Source: Arthrobacter frigidicola (GTDB lineage Bacteria > Actinomycetota > Actinomycetes > Actinomycetales > Micrococcaceae). Taken from it: 64,000 nucleotides of DNA. Position 1 is the stretch's first letter. The number at the start of each line of letters is the position of its first letter. The stretch is taken from positions 141,618 through 205,617 of the forward strand of contig QZVU01000007.1 of NCBI GenBank assembly GCA_003602285.1, written 5' to 3'. Below are positions 1 to 10,887 of this stretch, one piece after another. The notes beneath the pieces are model-generated. The model searched no databases. It saw only the letters and a program-made list of their open reading frames with translations, and had not been told where the DNA came from. Made by a program: the position numbers and the translations under genes.

Positions 1-178
1 GTGTGGCCGGCGTCTGCTCCTCGGCGGCCGGGGCGGCGTCGGCCTGACCTCCAACGGCGGGGGTGTCGGCGCTGGTGGTCTCCTCCGCTGGCTCGTCAAC
101 GGCGGAATCCACGATGGGATCTTGGGCCACTGATTCGTCGTTGATGGTCATTTCGTCGGATTGCTGACTGTCTGTCAC
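1..178 (-). CDS. N-terminal part of an acidic protein, possibly DUF349 family (runs off the window)
   Basis: The reverse strand is open from a GTG at 178 to the window edge and gives about 59 residues. They begin VTDSQQSDEM and are then very rich in Ala, Glu, Asp, Pro and Thr. An in-frame ATG at 151 is a second possible start; neither has a strong ribosome binding site. An acidic disordered N-terminus divergent from hisS is what I remember for DUF349 proteins in Micrococcaceae, so the family name rests on context and composition, not on a domain I can see. It could be another protein with a disordered leader. Confidence 0.45.
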   Translation of the reverse strand, partial: MTDSQQSDEMTINDESVAQDPIVDSAVDEPAEETTSADTPAVGGQADAAPAAEEQTPAT

Positions 179-399
179 CGCTATAAGTCTTTCGCTCGAT
201 GGATGGCACGGACCGGTCCGCCGCCATTTCGTTCAGAGATAAGGAGTCTATCGTTCCGGGGGCCGCAGGGGTTCCGTGTGTAGCGGTGCACTTCCAGGGG
301 CCGTCGCCGCGTTTCGCAGGGCACCCGCTCAGCCCCTAAAATGAGTGCCGCACCGGTGGAAGCGCCTCCCTGGCTGCATCGATCAAGGAGAAACGCCCC

Positions 400-1731
400 A
401 TGGCTCGTAAGGCATCACTGTCCGGCTTCCCGGAATGGCTTCCGCAGGAGCGGCTGATCGAGCTGCATGTGCTTGACACACTGCGCCGCGTGTTCGACCT
501 CCACGGCTTCTCCAACATCGAAACCCGGGCCGTTGAGACCGTCGACCAGCTGCTGCGCAAGGGCGAAATCGACAAAGAGGTCTACGCCGTGTCCCGGCTG
601 CAGGCCGACGAGGCCTCCGCGTCCGAGGCGGGCCTTGCCCTTCACTACGACCTCACCGTGCCGTTCGCCCGTTACGTCGTCGAGAACGCCGGCCACCTCG
701 CCTTCCCCTTCCGCCGTTCGCAGATCCAGAAGTGCTGGCGCGGGGAGCGCCCACAGGAGGGACGGGCGAGGGAGTTCACGCAGGCCGATATCGACGTCGT
801 CGGCGACGGCGTCCTGCCGTTCCGGTACGACGTCGAACTGGCCCTGGTGGTCGTCGAAGCGCTCGGCGCGCTGCCGATTCCCGACTTCACGCTGCGGGTC
901 AACAACCGCAAGCTCGCCGAAGGCTTTTACCGCGGCATCGGGCTCACCGATACCGCCTCGGTGCTGCGCAGCATCGACAAGCTCGAGAAGATCGGCGCCG
1001 CCAAGGTGGGGCAGCTGCTGCGTGAGGAGCTCGGTGCCACCGATGCCCAGGTCGACGCCGCCCTCGCCCTCGCGGCGATCCGCACCCCCGATACCTCCTT
1101 CGTGGCGCAGGTCCGGGCGCTCGGGGTGTCAGACGACCTGCTTGAGGAAGGGCTGACCGAGCTCGAGCAGGTCATCGCCGAGGCGTCCAAGCGGGCGCCG
1201 GGGCGCGTCGTGGCGGACCTGAGCATCGCCCGCGGCCTCGACTACTACACCGGCACCGTCTATGAGACCGTCCTCAACGGCCACGAAAGCCTCGGCTCCA
1301 TCTGCTCCGGCGGGCGTTACGACAGCCTGGCGGCGAAGGGCAACCGCACCTTCCCCGGCGTCGGGCTCTCAATTGGCGTCACGCGGATCGTCTCCCGGAT
1401 CCTGAGCCAGGACTTCGCGGCAGTCTCCCGGCAGGTTCCCACCGCCGTCCTGGTGACCCTCGCCGATGAGGACTCCTGGTCCGCCGCGCAGGACGTCGCC
1501 GCGTCCCTGCGGGCCCGGGGCATCTCCGCCGAGGTGGCAGCCAGCGCCGAGAAGTTCGGCAAGCAGATCAAGTTCGCCGACCGCCGTGGCATCCCGTTCG
1601 TCTGGTTCACCGGCGCCGACGGCACCCACGAGGTCAAGGACATCCGTTCCGGGGCGCAGGAGGCCGCCGATCCGGATTCGTGGACGCCGCCGGCCGAGGA
1701 TCTGGCTCCGCAGGTGCTGCGCGTCTCCTAG
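400..1731 (+). CDS. hisS: Histidine--tRNA ligase
   Basis: This cytoplasmic class II synthetase charges tRNA-His with histidine using ATP. The 443-residue product has the usual length. The histidine-binding signature RGLDYYTGTVYE lies near residue 278, and an anticodon-binding domain fills roughly residues 350-440. The ATG at 400 follows AAGGAGAAA at a good distance. The gene stands alone, divergent from the partial acidic gene on its left, and the next gene downstream is convergent. A perfect 19-nt tandem duplication (1733-1770) follows the stop codon directly. Confidence 0.97.
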   Translation: MARKASLSGFPEWLPQERLIELHVLDTLRRVFDLHGFSNIETRAVETVDQLLRKGEIDKEVYAVSRLQADEASASEAGLALHYDLTVPFARYVVENAGHLAFPFRRSQIQKCWRGERPQEGRAREFTQADIDVVGDGVLPFRYDVELALVVVEALGALPIPDFTLRVNNRKLAEGFYRGIGLTDTASVLRSIDKLEKIGAAKVGQLLREELGATDAQVDAALALAAIRTPDTSFVAQVRALGVSDDLLEEGLTELEQVIAEASKRAPGRVVADLSIARGLDYYTGTVYETVLNGHESLGSICSGGRYDSLAAKGNRTFPGVGLSIGVTRIVSRILSQDFAAVSRQVPTAVLVTLADEDSWSAAQDVAASLRARGISAEVAASAEKFGKQIKFADRRGIPFVWFTGADGTHEVKDIRSGAQEAADPDSWTPPAEDLAPQVLRVS

Positions 1732-1732
1732 G

Positions 1733-1770
1733 GCGACCGCCGCACCCGAAAGCGACCGCCGCACCCGAAA
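1733..1770. repeat. Two tandem copies of a 19-nt unit after hisS
   Basis: The unit GCGACCGCCGCACCCGAAA occurs twice in direct succession just after the hisS stop, and a third degenerate start of it follows. It lies in the short gap between convergent genes and has no visible coding role. Confidence 0.7.
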
Positions 1771-1869
1771 ACGACATCCGCGCCCGACATATCCGGCGCG
1801 GAGGTCGCAAGCGGGTCCGTTTTCCGCCGTCGGGACGCTTTTCACCCGGGGTCAGCGGCCGCGCCGCAG

Positions 1870-3156
1870 TCAGCCGCGGGTGCCCGGCCGATCCCGCCGC
1901 CGGAGCACGACGGCACGGCCCGCAACGCCGACAGCGAGGATCGCCGTCATGGTCAGCACCGACGTCACGGGCAGGGTGAACGCCAGCAGCAGGCACCCCG
2001 CGGCGCCGACGACATTCAGGATCTTCGGTGCGTACCACTGGCGCTCGGTCAGCGTAAAGGCCGCGGCATTCGCCACCGCGTAGTACAGCAGCACGCCGAA
2101 GCTCGAGAATCCGACGACGGTGAGCACATCCGTGGTCAGCAGCAGGACAATCACGACGACGGCGGTGGCGGTATCGGCCGCCCACGGCACCCCAAACCGG
2201 GACCAGATCCCAGCGAGAGCCCGGGGCAGGTCGCCCTCCCGGGCCATGGCGAGGGTCGTGCGGCCAACCCCGGCGATGAGCGCCAGCAGGGCACCGAGGC
2301 TCGCCAGGGCGGCGGCGAGCGTCACCGCCAGCACCGCGGTCCCGGCGGCGCTTCCTCCGGGCCCGCCGCCGGCGTCCCCGGCCGCCAGGACGGCGTCTCG
2401 CAGGGGTGCCGCGGAATCGCCCAGCGGCCCGGCGCCCAGGGCGTTGAGCAGCGCGGCGGCAAGGACAAGGTAGAGCACGAGCGTGAATCCGAGGGCACCG
2501 AAGATCGCCCGTGGAATGTTCTTGCCGGGCTCGCGCACCTCCTCGCCCATGGTGGCGATGCGGGCATACCCGGCGAACGCGAAGAACAGCAGCCCGGCCG
2601 CCTGAAGCACGCCCCACGGTCCTCCGGCCGGCGGCGTCCACGGCTGCGGGGCCGACGGTGCGGCAAAGGCCACGACGGCGGCGAAGGCCAGGACCGGCAC
2701 CACCAGGGCGACGACGGCCCGCGTCATCAGCGCGGTCCGGGTGACGCCGAGCAGGTTGACTGCCGTCAGCCCCACGACGGCGGCAACCGCGGCCGCGGTC
2801 TCGTACCCGGGGGCGGCGTACAGCCCGAAGGTGAAGGCCATGGCCGCGCAGGAGGCCAGCTTGCCCGTAACGAAGCTCCAGCCGGCGATGAAGCCGGGCC
2901 ACGGGCCGAGCTGGCGCCTGCCGTAGATGTAGGTGCCGCCGCTTGAGGGATGCACGGTGGCCAGGGCGGCGCTGGCGGCGGCGTTGCAGTAGGCGATAAA
3001 TCCGGCCAGCACGACGGCGGCGGGAAGCAGGCTGCCGGCGGCCGCCGCGGCCGGACCGAAGACGACGAAGACGCCGGCACCGATCATCGACCCGATGCCA
3101 ACGGTTGTGGCATCGAATCCGCCCATTGAACGCCGCAGCCCCGGAACGTTGCTCAT
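1870..3156 (-). CDS. APC-superfamily amino acid permease
   Basis: An integral membrane transporter of 428 residues with about 11-12 hydrophobic segments. The N-terminus (GGFDATTVGIGSMIGAGVF) is the first helix of the amino acid-polyamine-organocation family, whose GSMIGAG turn takes part in substrate binding. A further signature, FFAFAGYARIATMGEEV, matches the helix 6 region. The start is set at the ATG at 3156 (MSNVPGLRRSMGG), because upstream codons give a non-hydrophobic, Arg/Pro-rich extension unlike the family. It lies between hisS and aspS on the opposite strand, so it is probably monocistronic. The substrate cannot be told from sequence. Confidence 0.88.
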   Translation of the reverse strand: MSNVPGLRRSMGGFDATTVGIGSMIGAGVFVVFGPAAAAAGSLLPAAVVLAGFIAYCNAAASAALATVHPSSGGTYIYGRRQLGPWPGFIAGWSFVTGKLASCAAMAFTFGLYAAPGYETAAAVAAVVGLTAVNLLGVTRTALMTRAVVALVVPVLAFAAVVAFAAPSAPQPWTPPAGGPWGVLQAAGLLFFAFAGYARIATMGEEVREPGKNIPRAIFGALGFTLVLYLVLAAALLNALGAGPLGDSAAPLRDAVLAAGDAGGGPGGSAAGTAVLAVTLAAALASLGALLALIAGVGRTTLAMAREGDLPRALAGIWSRFGVPWAADTATAVVVIVLLLTTDVLTVVGFSSFGVLLYYAVANAAAFTLTERQWYAPKILNVVGAAGCLLLAFTLPVTSVLTMTAILAVGVAGRAVVLRRRDRPGTRG

Positions 3157-3338
3157 CTTTCGTGCCCTCTCGTGGAATGCGGCCCGGTGGCACCGGACCG
3201 CCGTGCCGGGCAGGACCGCCGGCCAAAGGCGCGGCTGCTGGCCGGGACAGCTGCGGTGGACCGGTAAACTCGGACACGTTTGATCTAACACTAGGCAGGT
3301 GAACCTTCGCCTGCGGTACTTCTGTAGGAAGGAATGCT

Positions 3339-5147
3339 GTGCTGCGCACGCATGAACTCGGCTCGCTCGGATCCGGGCACATTGGACAGACCGTCACCCT
3401 GACCGGCTGGGTGGCCCGGCGCCGAGACCACGGCGGCGTTGCCTTCCTCGACCTTCGGGACGCCTCGGGCGTGGCCCAGGTCGTCGTCCGCGAGGAGGAG
3501 GTCTTCTCCACCCTCCGCAACGAGTACGTCCTGCAGATCACCGGCACCGTGCAGAAGCGGCCGGAGGGCAATGAGAACCCCGCCCTGGCCACCGGCGAGA
3601 TCGAGGTCATGGCCGACCAGGTCGTCGTGCTCAACACCGCCGACCCGCTGCCGTTCCAGATCGACGAGCACGTCGAGGTCGGCGAAGAGGCCCGCCTGAA
3701 GCACCGCTACCTCGACCTGCGCCGCCCCGCGCCGCAGAAGAACCTGCGCCTGCGCTCGGAGGCCAGCCGGGTGGCCCGCGAACTGCTTCACGCCGACGGC
3801 TACGTCGAAATCGAGACTCCGACCCTCACCCGCTCCACCCCCGAGGGTGCGCGCGACTTCCTGGTGCCCGCCCGCCTCGCACCGGGCTCCTGGTACGCCC
3901 TGCCCCAGTCGCCGCAGCTGTTCAAGCAGCTGCTGCAGGTCGGCGGGTTCGAGAAGTACTACCAGATCGCGCGCTGCTACCGCGACGAGGACTTCCGCGC
4001 CGACCGCCAGCCCGAGTTCACCCAGCTCGATATCGAGGCCAGCTTCGTCGAGGAGGACGACATCATCGCCCTCGGCGAGCAGCTAATCACCCGGCTGTGG
4101 AAGCTCATCGACGTCGAAATCCCCACGCCGATCCGCCGGATGACCTACGCCGACGCCATGGCCAAGTACGGCTCCGACAAGCCCGACCTGCGCTTCGGGC
4201 TCGAGCTCACCGAACTCACCGAGTTCTTCAAGGACACCGGCTTCGGCGTCTTCAAGGCACCCTACGTCGGCGCCGTCGTCATGCCCGGGGGAGCCTCCCA
4301 GCCCCGCCGCACGCTCGACGCCTGGCAGGAATTCGCCAAGCAGCGCGGCGCCAAGGGCCTCGCCTACGTGCTCATTGACGACGACGGCAGCCTGCGCGGC
4401 CCGGTCGCAAAGAACCTCAACGACGCCGAACGCGAGGGCCTCGCCGCCGCGGTCGGCGCGAACCCGGGTGACTGCATCTTCTTCGCCGCCGGTGAGAAGA
4501 CGTCCTCCCGCGCCCTGCTCGGCGCAGCACGCGTCGAGATCGGCCACCGGACCGGGCTGATCAAGGACGGCGACTGGGCCTTCGTTTGGGTGGTCGACGC
4601 TCCCATGTTCGAACCAGCCTCCGCCGCCGTAGCCGCGGGTGACGTCGCCGTCGGCGCGGGGGCCTGGACCGCGGTGCACCACGCGTTCACCTCGCCCAAG
4701 CCCGAGTTCCTGGACACCTTCGACACCGATCCCGAGAACGCATTGGCCTACGCCTACGACATCGTCTGCAACGGCAACGAGCTCGGCGGCGGCTCCATCC
4801 GTATCCACCGGCGCGACGTGCAGGAGCGCGTCTTCGCCGTCATGGGCCTGAGCGCCGAGGAGGCCCAGGAGAAGTTCGGGTTCCTGCTCGAAGGCTTCAA
4901 ATACGGCGCGCCTCCCCACGGCGGCATCGCGCTGGGCTGGGACCGGGTCGTCTCGCTGCTCGCGGGCACCGACTCGATCCGCGACGTCATCGCGTTCCCG
5001 AAGTCCGGCGGCGGCTACGATCCGCTGACCGCCGCTCCGGCGCCGATCACGCCCCAGCAGCGCAAGGAAGCCGGAGTGGACGCCCGTCCGAAGTCGGCCG
5101 AACCGACCAAGCCGGCCGAAGGCAAGACCGCACCGGCGGAGGCCTAG
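3339..5147 (+). CDS. aspS: Aspartate--tRNA ligase
   Basis: A class II synthetase of 602 residues with an N-terminal OB-fold anticodon domain (about 1-130), then the catalytic core with the bacterial GAD insertion. Visible motifs are [13 protein letters not shown] near residue 220 (motif 2 region) and GIALGWDRV near residue 529 (motif 3). The start is the GTG at 3339 after TAGGAAGGA; an ATG at 3334 is out of frame. The last 30 or so residues are a low-complexity Lys/Pro/Ala/Glu tail. Many actinobacteria use a non-discriminating AspRS for tRNA-Asn too; I cannot tell which type this is. Confidence 0.97.
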   Translation: MLRTHELGSLGSGHIGQTVTLTGWVARRRDHGGVAFLDLRDASGVAQVVVREEEVFSTLRNEYVLQITGTVQKRPEGNENPALATGEIEVMADQVVVLNTADPLPFQIDEHVEVGEEARLKHRYLDLRRPAPQKNLRLRSEASRVARELLHADGYVEIETPTLTRSTPEGARDFLVPARLAPGSWYALPQSPQLFKQLLQVGGFEKYYQIARCYRDEDFRADRQPEFTQLDIEASFVEEDDIIALGEQLITRLWKLIDVEIPTPIRRMTYADAMAKYGSDKPDLRFGLELTELTEFFKDTGFGVFKAPYVGAVVMPGGASQPRRTLDAWQEFAKQRGAKGLAYVLIDDDGSLRGPVAKNLNDAEREGLAAAVGANPGDCIFFAAGEKTSSRALLGAARVEIGHRTGLIKDGDWAFVWVVDAPMFEPASAAVAAGDVAVGAGAWTAVHHAFTSPKPEFLDTFDTDPENALAYAYDIVCNGNELGGGSIRIHRRDVQERVFAVMGLSAEEAQEKFGFLLEGFKYGAPPHGGIALGWDRVVSLLAGTDSIRDVIAFPKSGGGYDPLTAAPAPITPQQRKEAGVDARPKSAEPTKPAEGKTAPAEA

Positions 5148-5613
5148 TCCCCGGCCCGGGGAACCGACACCCGGCCTCCGGCGTCGCCCGCCGGTTCGGC
5201 CTCCGGCGTCGCCCGCTCGGTTTCCTAGCCCACGACCTAGGGGACCCGTCGCGCGGCCTCCAGGGCCAGCCCGCTCGATTCTGCAGCTCACCACGTTACG
5301 CGGCTGGGAAAGCGTGGTGAGCTGCAGTTTCGGCGCGGGGGAGCGGGGACGCCCGGGGGCCCTCGATCGCGCCGGCAGGCCCCCCCCCGGGCGTACCCGC
5401 ATCGCGTCCGCATTGGGTGTGCCGTTCGCCACAACTCCACGTTGAAAAGGGCACGTGAATTGCCGGTTCGGGAGGCAGTAGCGGGGCCGGATGCCGGATT
5501 TCTCGCGGTTCTTCCGTCTTCGACGGCCGCGGCCCGTCGGAAACAGCGGCCGGTCGTCACGGGGAGGGAAATAACGCGGCCACCTCCCGCGTTGTGGAAG
5601 AATCATACAAGTA
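5148..5613. other. Intergenic stretch between aspS and the FMN riboswitch
   Basis: No convincing gene. It holds a 15-bp inverted repeat (5281-5327, listed separately), a GC-rich low-complexity stretch, and near its right end the presumed promoter of the riboflavin operon, which I could not assign to clear -35 and -10 hexamers. Confidence 0.6.
5281..5327. terminator. Long inverted repeat downstream of aspS
   Basis: CTGCAGCTCACCACG is followed 17 nt later by its exact reverse complement CGTGGTGAGCTGCAG. The stem is 15 bp with no mismatch, and only TTT follows it. It could end aspS transcription without a U-tract, as is common in actinobacteria, or be a dispersed intergenic palindrome. It lies about 135 bp beyond the aspS stop, which slightly favours the second reading. 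Confidence 0.5.
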
Positions 5614-5752
5614 CGTGCTCCGGGGTCGGTGTAATTCCGAACCGGCGGTGATAGTCCGCGACCCGGTGGTTACTGCGCATCCGCGCAGGAGCCCTCGGTT
5701 GAGCCGGTGAAATTCCGGCACCGACAGTTAAAGTCTGGATGGGAGAAGCACG
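5614..5752 (+). promoter_or_regulatory. FMN riboswitch (RFN element)
   Basis: The conserved RFN blocks are present in order: GGGGTCGGTGTAATTCCG, AACCGGCGGTGATAGTCCG, CGACCC, then TGAGCCGGTGAAATTCCGG and CACCGACAGTTAAAGTC followed by GGATGGGAGAAG. The outer P1 helix is closed by CGTGCT at 5614 and AGCACG at 5747. It precedes the transporter gene and the rib operon, so FMN binding should lower expression of both. The 130 nt between aptamer and start codon would hold the expression platform. Confidence 0.95.
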
Positions 5753-5886
5753 AACAGCAGGACGCCACCGACGCGTCCCCTTTCTTCGGGGGCTGCGCCG
5801 CGGAGGTCAACGCTGGCACCTCCGCCACGCGTGGGCTGTCCTTCCCGCTGTCGTCACCCCGAGCCGTTGAAACGGTAAGGAACGAC

Positions 5887-6579
5887 ATGGATTTTCTGCA
5901 GTGGCTCTTCGAAGCCCGCATCCCCGTAGGCAACAGCTCCCTGCTCCTGCGTGAGGTCATTGGAAACGTCTTCGGTCTGCTCAGCGTCCTCGGCGGCATG
6001 CGCCGCAAGGTCTGGGCCTGGCCCGTCGGCATCGTGGGGAACGTCCTGCTCCTGACGGTGTTCCTCGGCTCGGCCTTCGGCGGAGCAGGCGCTGTGAGCC
6101 TCCTCGGCCAGGCCGGCCGACAGATCATGTTCATCGCTGTCTCCGTCTACGGCTGGCGCCAGTGGCAGGCAGGCCGGCAGGCGGCCGGCTCGGCCGTGAC
6201 CCCCCGCTGGGCCTCCGGCCGCGCCCGCGTCGGGCTCGTCGCCGGGATGATCCTGGGCACCGTCGCCCTCACCCCGCTGTTCCGGGCCCTCGGCTCGTAC
6301 GAGCCGGTGTGGGCCGATGCCTGGACCTTCGTCGGCTCCCTGCTTGCCACCTTCGGCATGGCCAAGGGCTGGGTCGAATTCTGGCTGATCTGGGTCGCCG
6401 TCGACATCGTCGGGGTGCCCCTGCTCTTCAGTGCCGGCTACTACGCCAGCGCCGTCATGTACCTGATTTACGGCGCCTTCACCATCATCGGCTTCGCCGT
6501 GTGGACCCGCGAGCGCCGGCGGGCCGACGCCGACCGCCTCACCGTCCCGCTTGGCGCCCCCGTGAAGCAGGCGCAGTGA
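5887..6579 (+). CDS. ribM: PnuC-family riboflavin transporter (RibM/PnuX type)
   Basis: A membrane protein of 230 residues with seven or so hydrophobic segments and the PnuC-family pattern (WPVGIVGNVLLL near residue 45, then a late FWLIWVAVDIVGVPL). PnuC proteins usually take up nicotinamide riboside. Actinobacterial members behind an FMN riboswitch (RibM/PnuX) are known riboflavin importers, and here the gene is first in a riboswitch-controlled rib operon, so riboflavin uptake is the likely role. The ATG at 5887 follows GTAAGGAACGAC; longer upstream reading would run back into the riboswitch. The stop overlaps the ribD start (GTGA). Confidence 0.88.
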   Translation: MDFLQWLFEARIPVGNSSLLLREVIGNVFGLLSVLGGMRRKVWAWPVGIVGNVLLLTVFLGSAFGGAGAVSLLGQAGRQIMFIAVSVYGWRQWQAGRQAAGSAVTPRWASGRARVGLVAGMILGTVALTPLFRALGSYEPVWADAWTFVGSLLATFGMAKGWVEFWLIWVAVDIVGVPLLFSAGYYASAVMYLIYGAFTIIGFAVWTRERRRADADRLTVPLGAPVKQAQ

Positions 6580-7844
6580 CGCCAGCAGCACCGGCGTCCA
6601 CACCGCAGGGCCCGGCCGGTCCCAACCCGGCCGAGGCCCGGGCGATGGAGCACGCCCTCGAGCTCGCAGCGCAGGGAGTACGGGGCGCCAACCCTCTGGT
6701 CGGCGCGGTCGTGCTGAGCCCCGAAGGGCAGGTGCTCGGCTCCGGGTACCACCGCGGGGCCGGTACGCCCCACGCCGAGGTCGCCGCACTGGCCGACGCC
6801 CGCTCCCGCGGCGCCGACCCGACCGGCGGCACCATGGTGGTCACGCTGGAGCCCTGCAACCACCAGGGCCGCACCGGCCCCTGCTCGGCCGCCATCGCCG
6901 AGGCCGGGATCCGCCGGGTGGTTTTCGCCGCCTCCGACCGCACGGCCCAGGCCGCCGGAGGGGCCCGCTGGCTTCGAGACCGCGGCGTCGAGACCGACGG
7001 CGGCCTCCGCCAGGCGCAGTCGGAACACCTCAACGCCCGGTGGCTTCGCGCCACCGCCGAATCAAGGCCCTTCGTCACCCTGAAGACCGCGTCGAGCCTC
7101 GACGGACGGGTCGCGGCTGCCGACGGCACGAGCCAGTGGATCACCGGCAACAAGGCCCGCGCCGACGGCCACGCCATCCGCGCCCGGGTCGACGCCGTCC
7201 TCGCCGGCACCGGCACGGTGCTCGCCGACAACCCGCGCCTGACCGCCCGACCGGTCCCCACGGACGACGCCGCCGGTGCTGCCGCCGGCAGCACGCCCCC
7301 GGCCCAGCCGCTGCGCGCCGTCATGGGACTGCGCCCGGTGCCTCAGGACGCCGCCGTGCGCGGCCCGGGCTTCCTCCAGCTGGCCACCCACGATGTCCCC
7401 ACGGCGCTGGCCGAACTGCACGGCCGCGGCGTCCGGCACGTCCTCGTCGAGGGAGGCCCCGGAATCGCCGGGGCGTTCCTGGCGGCCGGGGCCGTGGATG
7501 AACTCGTCAGCTACATCGCGCCGGTGGTGCTGGGGGAGGGGACGCCGATGTTCCCCCCGGTCGGCGTGCCCACGCTGGCCGCCGCGCACCGGTGGATCCC
7601 CGACCCGGCCGGCGGAGGCGCCGTCACCCAGCTCGGGCCGGACGTGCGCCTGCGCCTGCGCCCCGCCGGCGACGGCAATGACGGCGACAACGACAACGAC
7701 GGCGACGACGACCCCGCCGCAGCCGGTCGCACCGCAGTCGACCGCACCGCAGCCGCAAGCAACACCTCCGCGAGCAACACCACCGCCGGCATGACGACCG
7801 ACACACCGGCAACCCCGTCCGCCCCCCAGCACAACCAGGAGTAA
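6576..7844 (+). CDS. ribD: Bifunctional diaminohydroxyphosphoribosylaminopyrimidine deaminase / 5-amino-6-(5-phosphoribosylamino)uracil reductase
   Basis: RibD deaminates and then reduces the pyrimidine intermediate of riboflavin synthesis. The zinc-binding deaminase domain is N-terminal: HAE near residue 66 and PCNHQGRTGPC near residue 93. The NADPH-dependent reductase domain follows, starting around FVTLKTASSLDGR and ending around residue 355. The last 65 or so residues form an unusual disordered tail with a Gly/Asn/Asp run (GDGNDGDNDNDGDDD) and then Ala/Thr/Ser-rich sequence. The GTG at 6576 overlaps the upstream stop, so the two genes are probably translationally coupled. Confidence 0.95.
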   Translation: MTPAAPASTPQGPAGPNPAEARAMEHALELAAQGVRGANPLVGAVVLSPEGQVLGSGYHRGAGTPHAEVAALADARSRGADPTGGTMVVTLEPCNHQGRTGPCSAAIAEAGIRRVVFAASDRTAQAAGGARWLRDRGVETDGGLRQAQSEHLNARWLRATAESRPFVTLKTASSLDGRVAAADGTSQWITGNKARADGHAIRARVDAVLAGTGTVLADNPRLTARPVPTDDAAGAAAGSTPPAQPLRAVMGLRPVPQDAAVRGPGFLQLATHDVPTALAELHGRGVRHVLVEGGPGIAGAFLAAGAVDELVSYIAPVVLGEGTPMFPPVGVPTLAAAHRWIPDPAGGGAVTQLGPDVRLRLRPAGDGNDGDNDNDGDDDPAAAGRTAVDRTAAASNTSASNTTAGMTTDTPATPSAPQHNQE

Positions 7845-7847
7845 GCC

Positions 7848-8470
7848 ATCTTCACCGGAATCGTTTCAGAACAGGGACGCGTCGTCTCCCTTGACCTCGC
7901 CCCCGACGGGGAAAGCGCGGTGCTCGTCTTTGAGGCGGCAGCCACCGGCACCGACCTCACCCCGGGCGCCTCCATCGCCGTCAACGGGGTCTGCCTCACG
8001 GCGGTCCAGCTCGACGGCGCCCGGGTGGCGGTCGACGTCATGGGCGAGACCCTGCGCCGCACCACCACCGGCACCCTCACGCCGGGGGCCGCGGTGAACC
8101 TCGAACGCTGCGTCCCCGCCGGGGGCCGGCTCGACGGGCACGTCGTCCAGGGCCACGTCGACGGTCTCGGCGTGCTGCGCGAACGCGAAGACCTCGGGGC
8201 GTGGCACCGCCTCCGCTTCTCGCTGCCCGCCTCCCTGGCCCGCTATGCGGCCGAGAAGGGGTCGATCGCGATCGACGGCGTCTCCCTGACGGTGACCGCG
8301 GTCAGCGCCCCCGAGGAGCAGGACCCCTGGTTCGAGGTGGGCCTGATCCCCACCACCCTGGCGGAGACCGGCCTCGGCACCAAGGTGCCCGGCGATTCGG
8401 TCAACCTGGAGATGGACGTGCTGGCCAAGTACACCGAACGCCTGCTCGGCTTCGCCCGCGGAGCGGCGAC

Positions 8471-8474
<4 letters not shown>
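7848..8474 (+). CDS. ribE: Riboflavin synthase alpha chain, apparent ATC start codon
   Basis: Makes riboflavin from two lumazine molecules; 208 residues with the usual two tandem barrel domains (the second begins near [11 protein letters not shown]). The family N-terminus MFTGIV is highly conserved. Here the codons at 7848 read ATC TTC ACC GGA ATC GTT, with AGGAG six bases upstream and the in-frame ribD stop (TAA, 7842-7844) only one codon before. No ATG, GTG or TTG can therefore supply the conserved N-terminus. The first canonical start, GTG at 7920, would remove 24 residues including FTGI. I call the ATC as the start; a base error in the sequence is the alternative. Confidence 0.88.
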
Positions 8475-9630
<1,156 letters not shown>

Positions 9631-9713
9631 CCGCCGGCTCGGGGGCGGAGGTATTTGTCACACCCCGCCCCCCGGATGCGGAACCCGGCGGGGAACCCAG
9701 TAACGTTGGCACG

Positions 9714-9977
9714 GTGAAAACCTTTGATTCCCTCTTCGAGGAGCTCAGCGCGAAGGCCGCCGCCCGCCCCGCCGGGTCCAAGACCGTGGCCGAACTTGAC
9801 TCCGGCGTCCACGGAATCGGCAAGAAGGTCGTCGAGGAAGCCGCCGAGGTGTGGATGGCCGCCGAGTACGAGTCGAACGAGAATGCCGCCGAAGAGATCT
9901 CCCAGCTGCTCTACCACCTGCAGGTCCTGATGCTCGCCAAGGGCCTGACGCTCCAGGACGTCTACAAGCATCTGTAG
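9714..9977 (+). CDS. hisE: Phosphoribosyl-ATP pyrophosphatase
   Basis: Second step of histidine synthesis: hydrolysis of phosphoribosyl-ATP to phosphoribosyl-AMP. The all-alpha 87-residue protein has the MazG-like metal-binding pattern [14 protein letters not shown] and then [17 protein letters not shown]. It starts with GTG at 9714 and lies 55 bp before hisG, in the order usual for actinobacteria. Confidence 0.96.
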   Translation: MKTFDSLFEELSAKAAARPAGSKTVAELDSGVHGIGKKVVEEAAEVWMAAEYESNENAAEEISQLLYHLQVLMLAKGLTLQDVYKHL

Positions 9978-10032
9978 CCGCACCGCGGCGCTGATCCCAG
10001 ACCCTCATTCTCTTCGAGCGAAAGACTCCCCA

Positions 10033-10878
10033 ATGCTTCGAGTAGCAGTACCCAACAAGGGCGCGCTGTCCGAATCGGCGACCGCCATGCTGGCCGAGGC
10101 CGGTTACCGCCAGCGCCGCGATCCCCGCGAGCTGGTCCTGGTTGACCCGGACAACGACATCGAATTCTTCTTTCTCCGCCCCCGCGACATCGCCGTGTAC
10201 GTCGGCTCCGGCACCCTCGACGTCGGCATCACCGGCCGCGACCTGCTGCTCGACGCGCAGGTCAAGGCCGAGGAGCTCCTGCAGCTCGGCTTCGGTGCCT
10301 CCACCTTCCGCTTCGCCGGGCCGGTGGGAGACTTCTCCTCCCTCGAGGAGCTCTCCGGCAAGCGCCTGGCCACCAGCTACGACGGGCTGCTGCGGGACTA
10401 CCTCACCGAGCGCGGTGTGGACGCCACAGTGGTCCGCCTCGACGGCGCCGTGGAGTCCTCGGTGCGCCTCGGGGTGGCCGACGCCATCGCCGACGTCGTC
10501 GAAACCGGGACCACCCTCAAGGCCGCCGGGATGGAGATCTTCGGTGAGCCCATCCTGCGCAGCGAGGCGGTCCTGATCGGCCGTGCCGAGGGCGAGGCGC
10601 CCGCCGGGCTCGACGTCCTCCTGCGCCGGCTGCAGGGCGTGCTCGTGGCCCGGCAGTACGTGATGATGGATTACGACATCCGCAAGGAACTCGTCGACGA
10701 GGCCGCCGCCCTCACCCCGGGCCTCGAGTCGCCCACCATCTCCCCGCTGCGCGACTCCGACTGGGTGGCCGTGCGCTCCATGATCAAGCGCAACCAGACC
10801 AACCAGGTGATGGATGAGCTCTACGAGCTGGGCGCGCGCGCCATCCTCGTCAGTACCATCCACGCCTGCAGGATCTAG
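10033..10878 (+). CDS. hisG: ATP phosphoribosyltransferase, long form
   Basis: First committed step of histidine synthesis. The protein has 281 residues, with the catalytic domains ([13 protein letters not shown] at the start, [10 protein letters not shown] near residue 72) followed by the C-terminal HisG_C regulatory domain that binds histidine, so it is the long form that works without HisZ. It forms a unit with hisE upstream and hisF nine bases downstream. Confidence 0.97.
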   Translation: MLRVAVPNKGALSESATAMLAEAGYRQRRDPRELVLVDPDNDIEFFFLRPRDIAVYVGSGTLDVGITGRDLLLDAQVKAEELLQLGFGASTFRFAGPVGDFSSLEELSGKRLATSYDGLLRDYLTERGVDATVVRLDGAVESSVRLGVADAIADVVETGTTLKAAGMEIFGEPILRSEAVLIGRAEGEAPAGLDVLLRRLQGVLVARQYVMMDYDIRKELVDEAAALTPGLESPTISPLRDSDWVAVRSMIKRNQTNQVMDELYELGARAILVSTIHACRI

Positions 10879-10887
10879 GGGGCTTCC

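Noticed and set aside
1634-3637. A 667-codon minus-strand frame over the hisS end, the permease and the aspS start
   Set aside because: Arg/Pro/Gly-rich translation without motifs, overlapping three clear genes in other frames.
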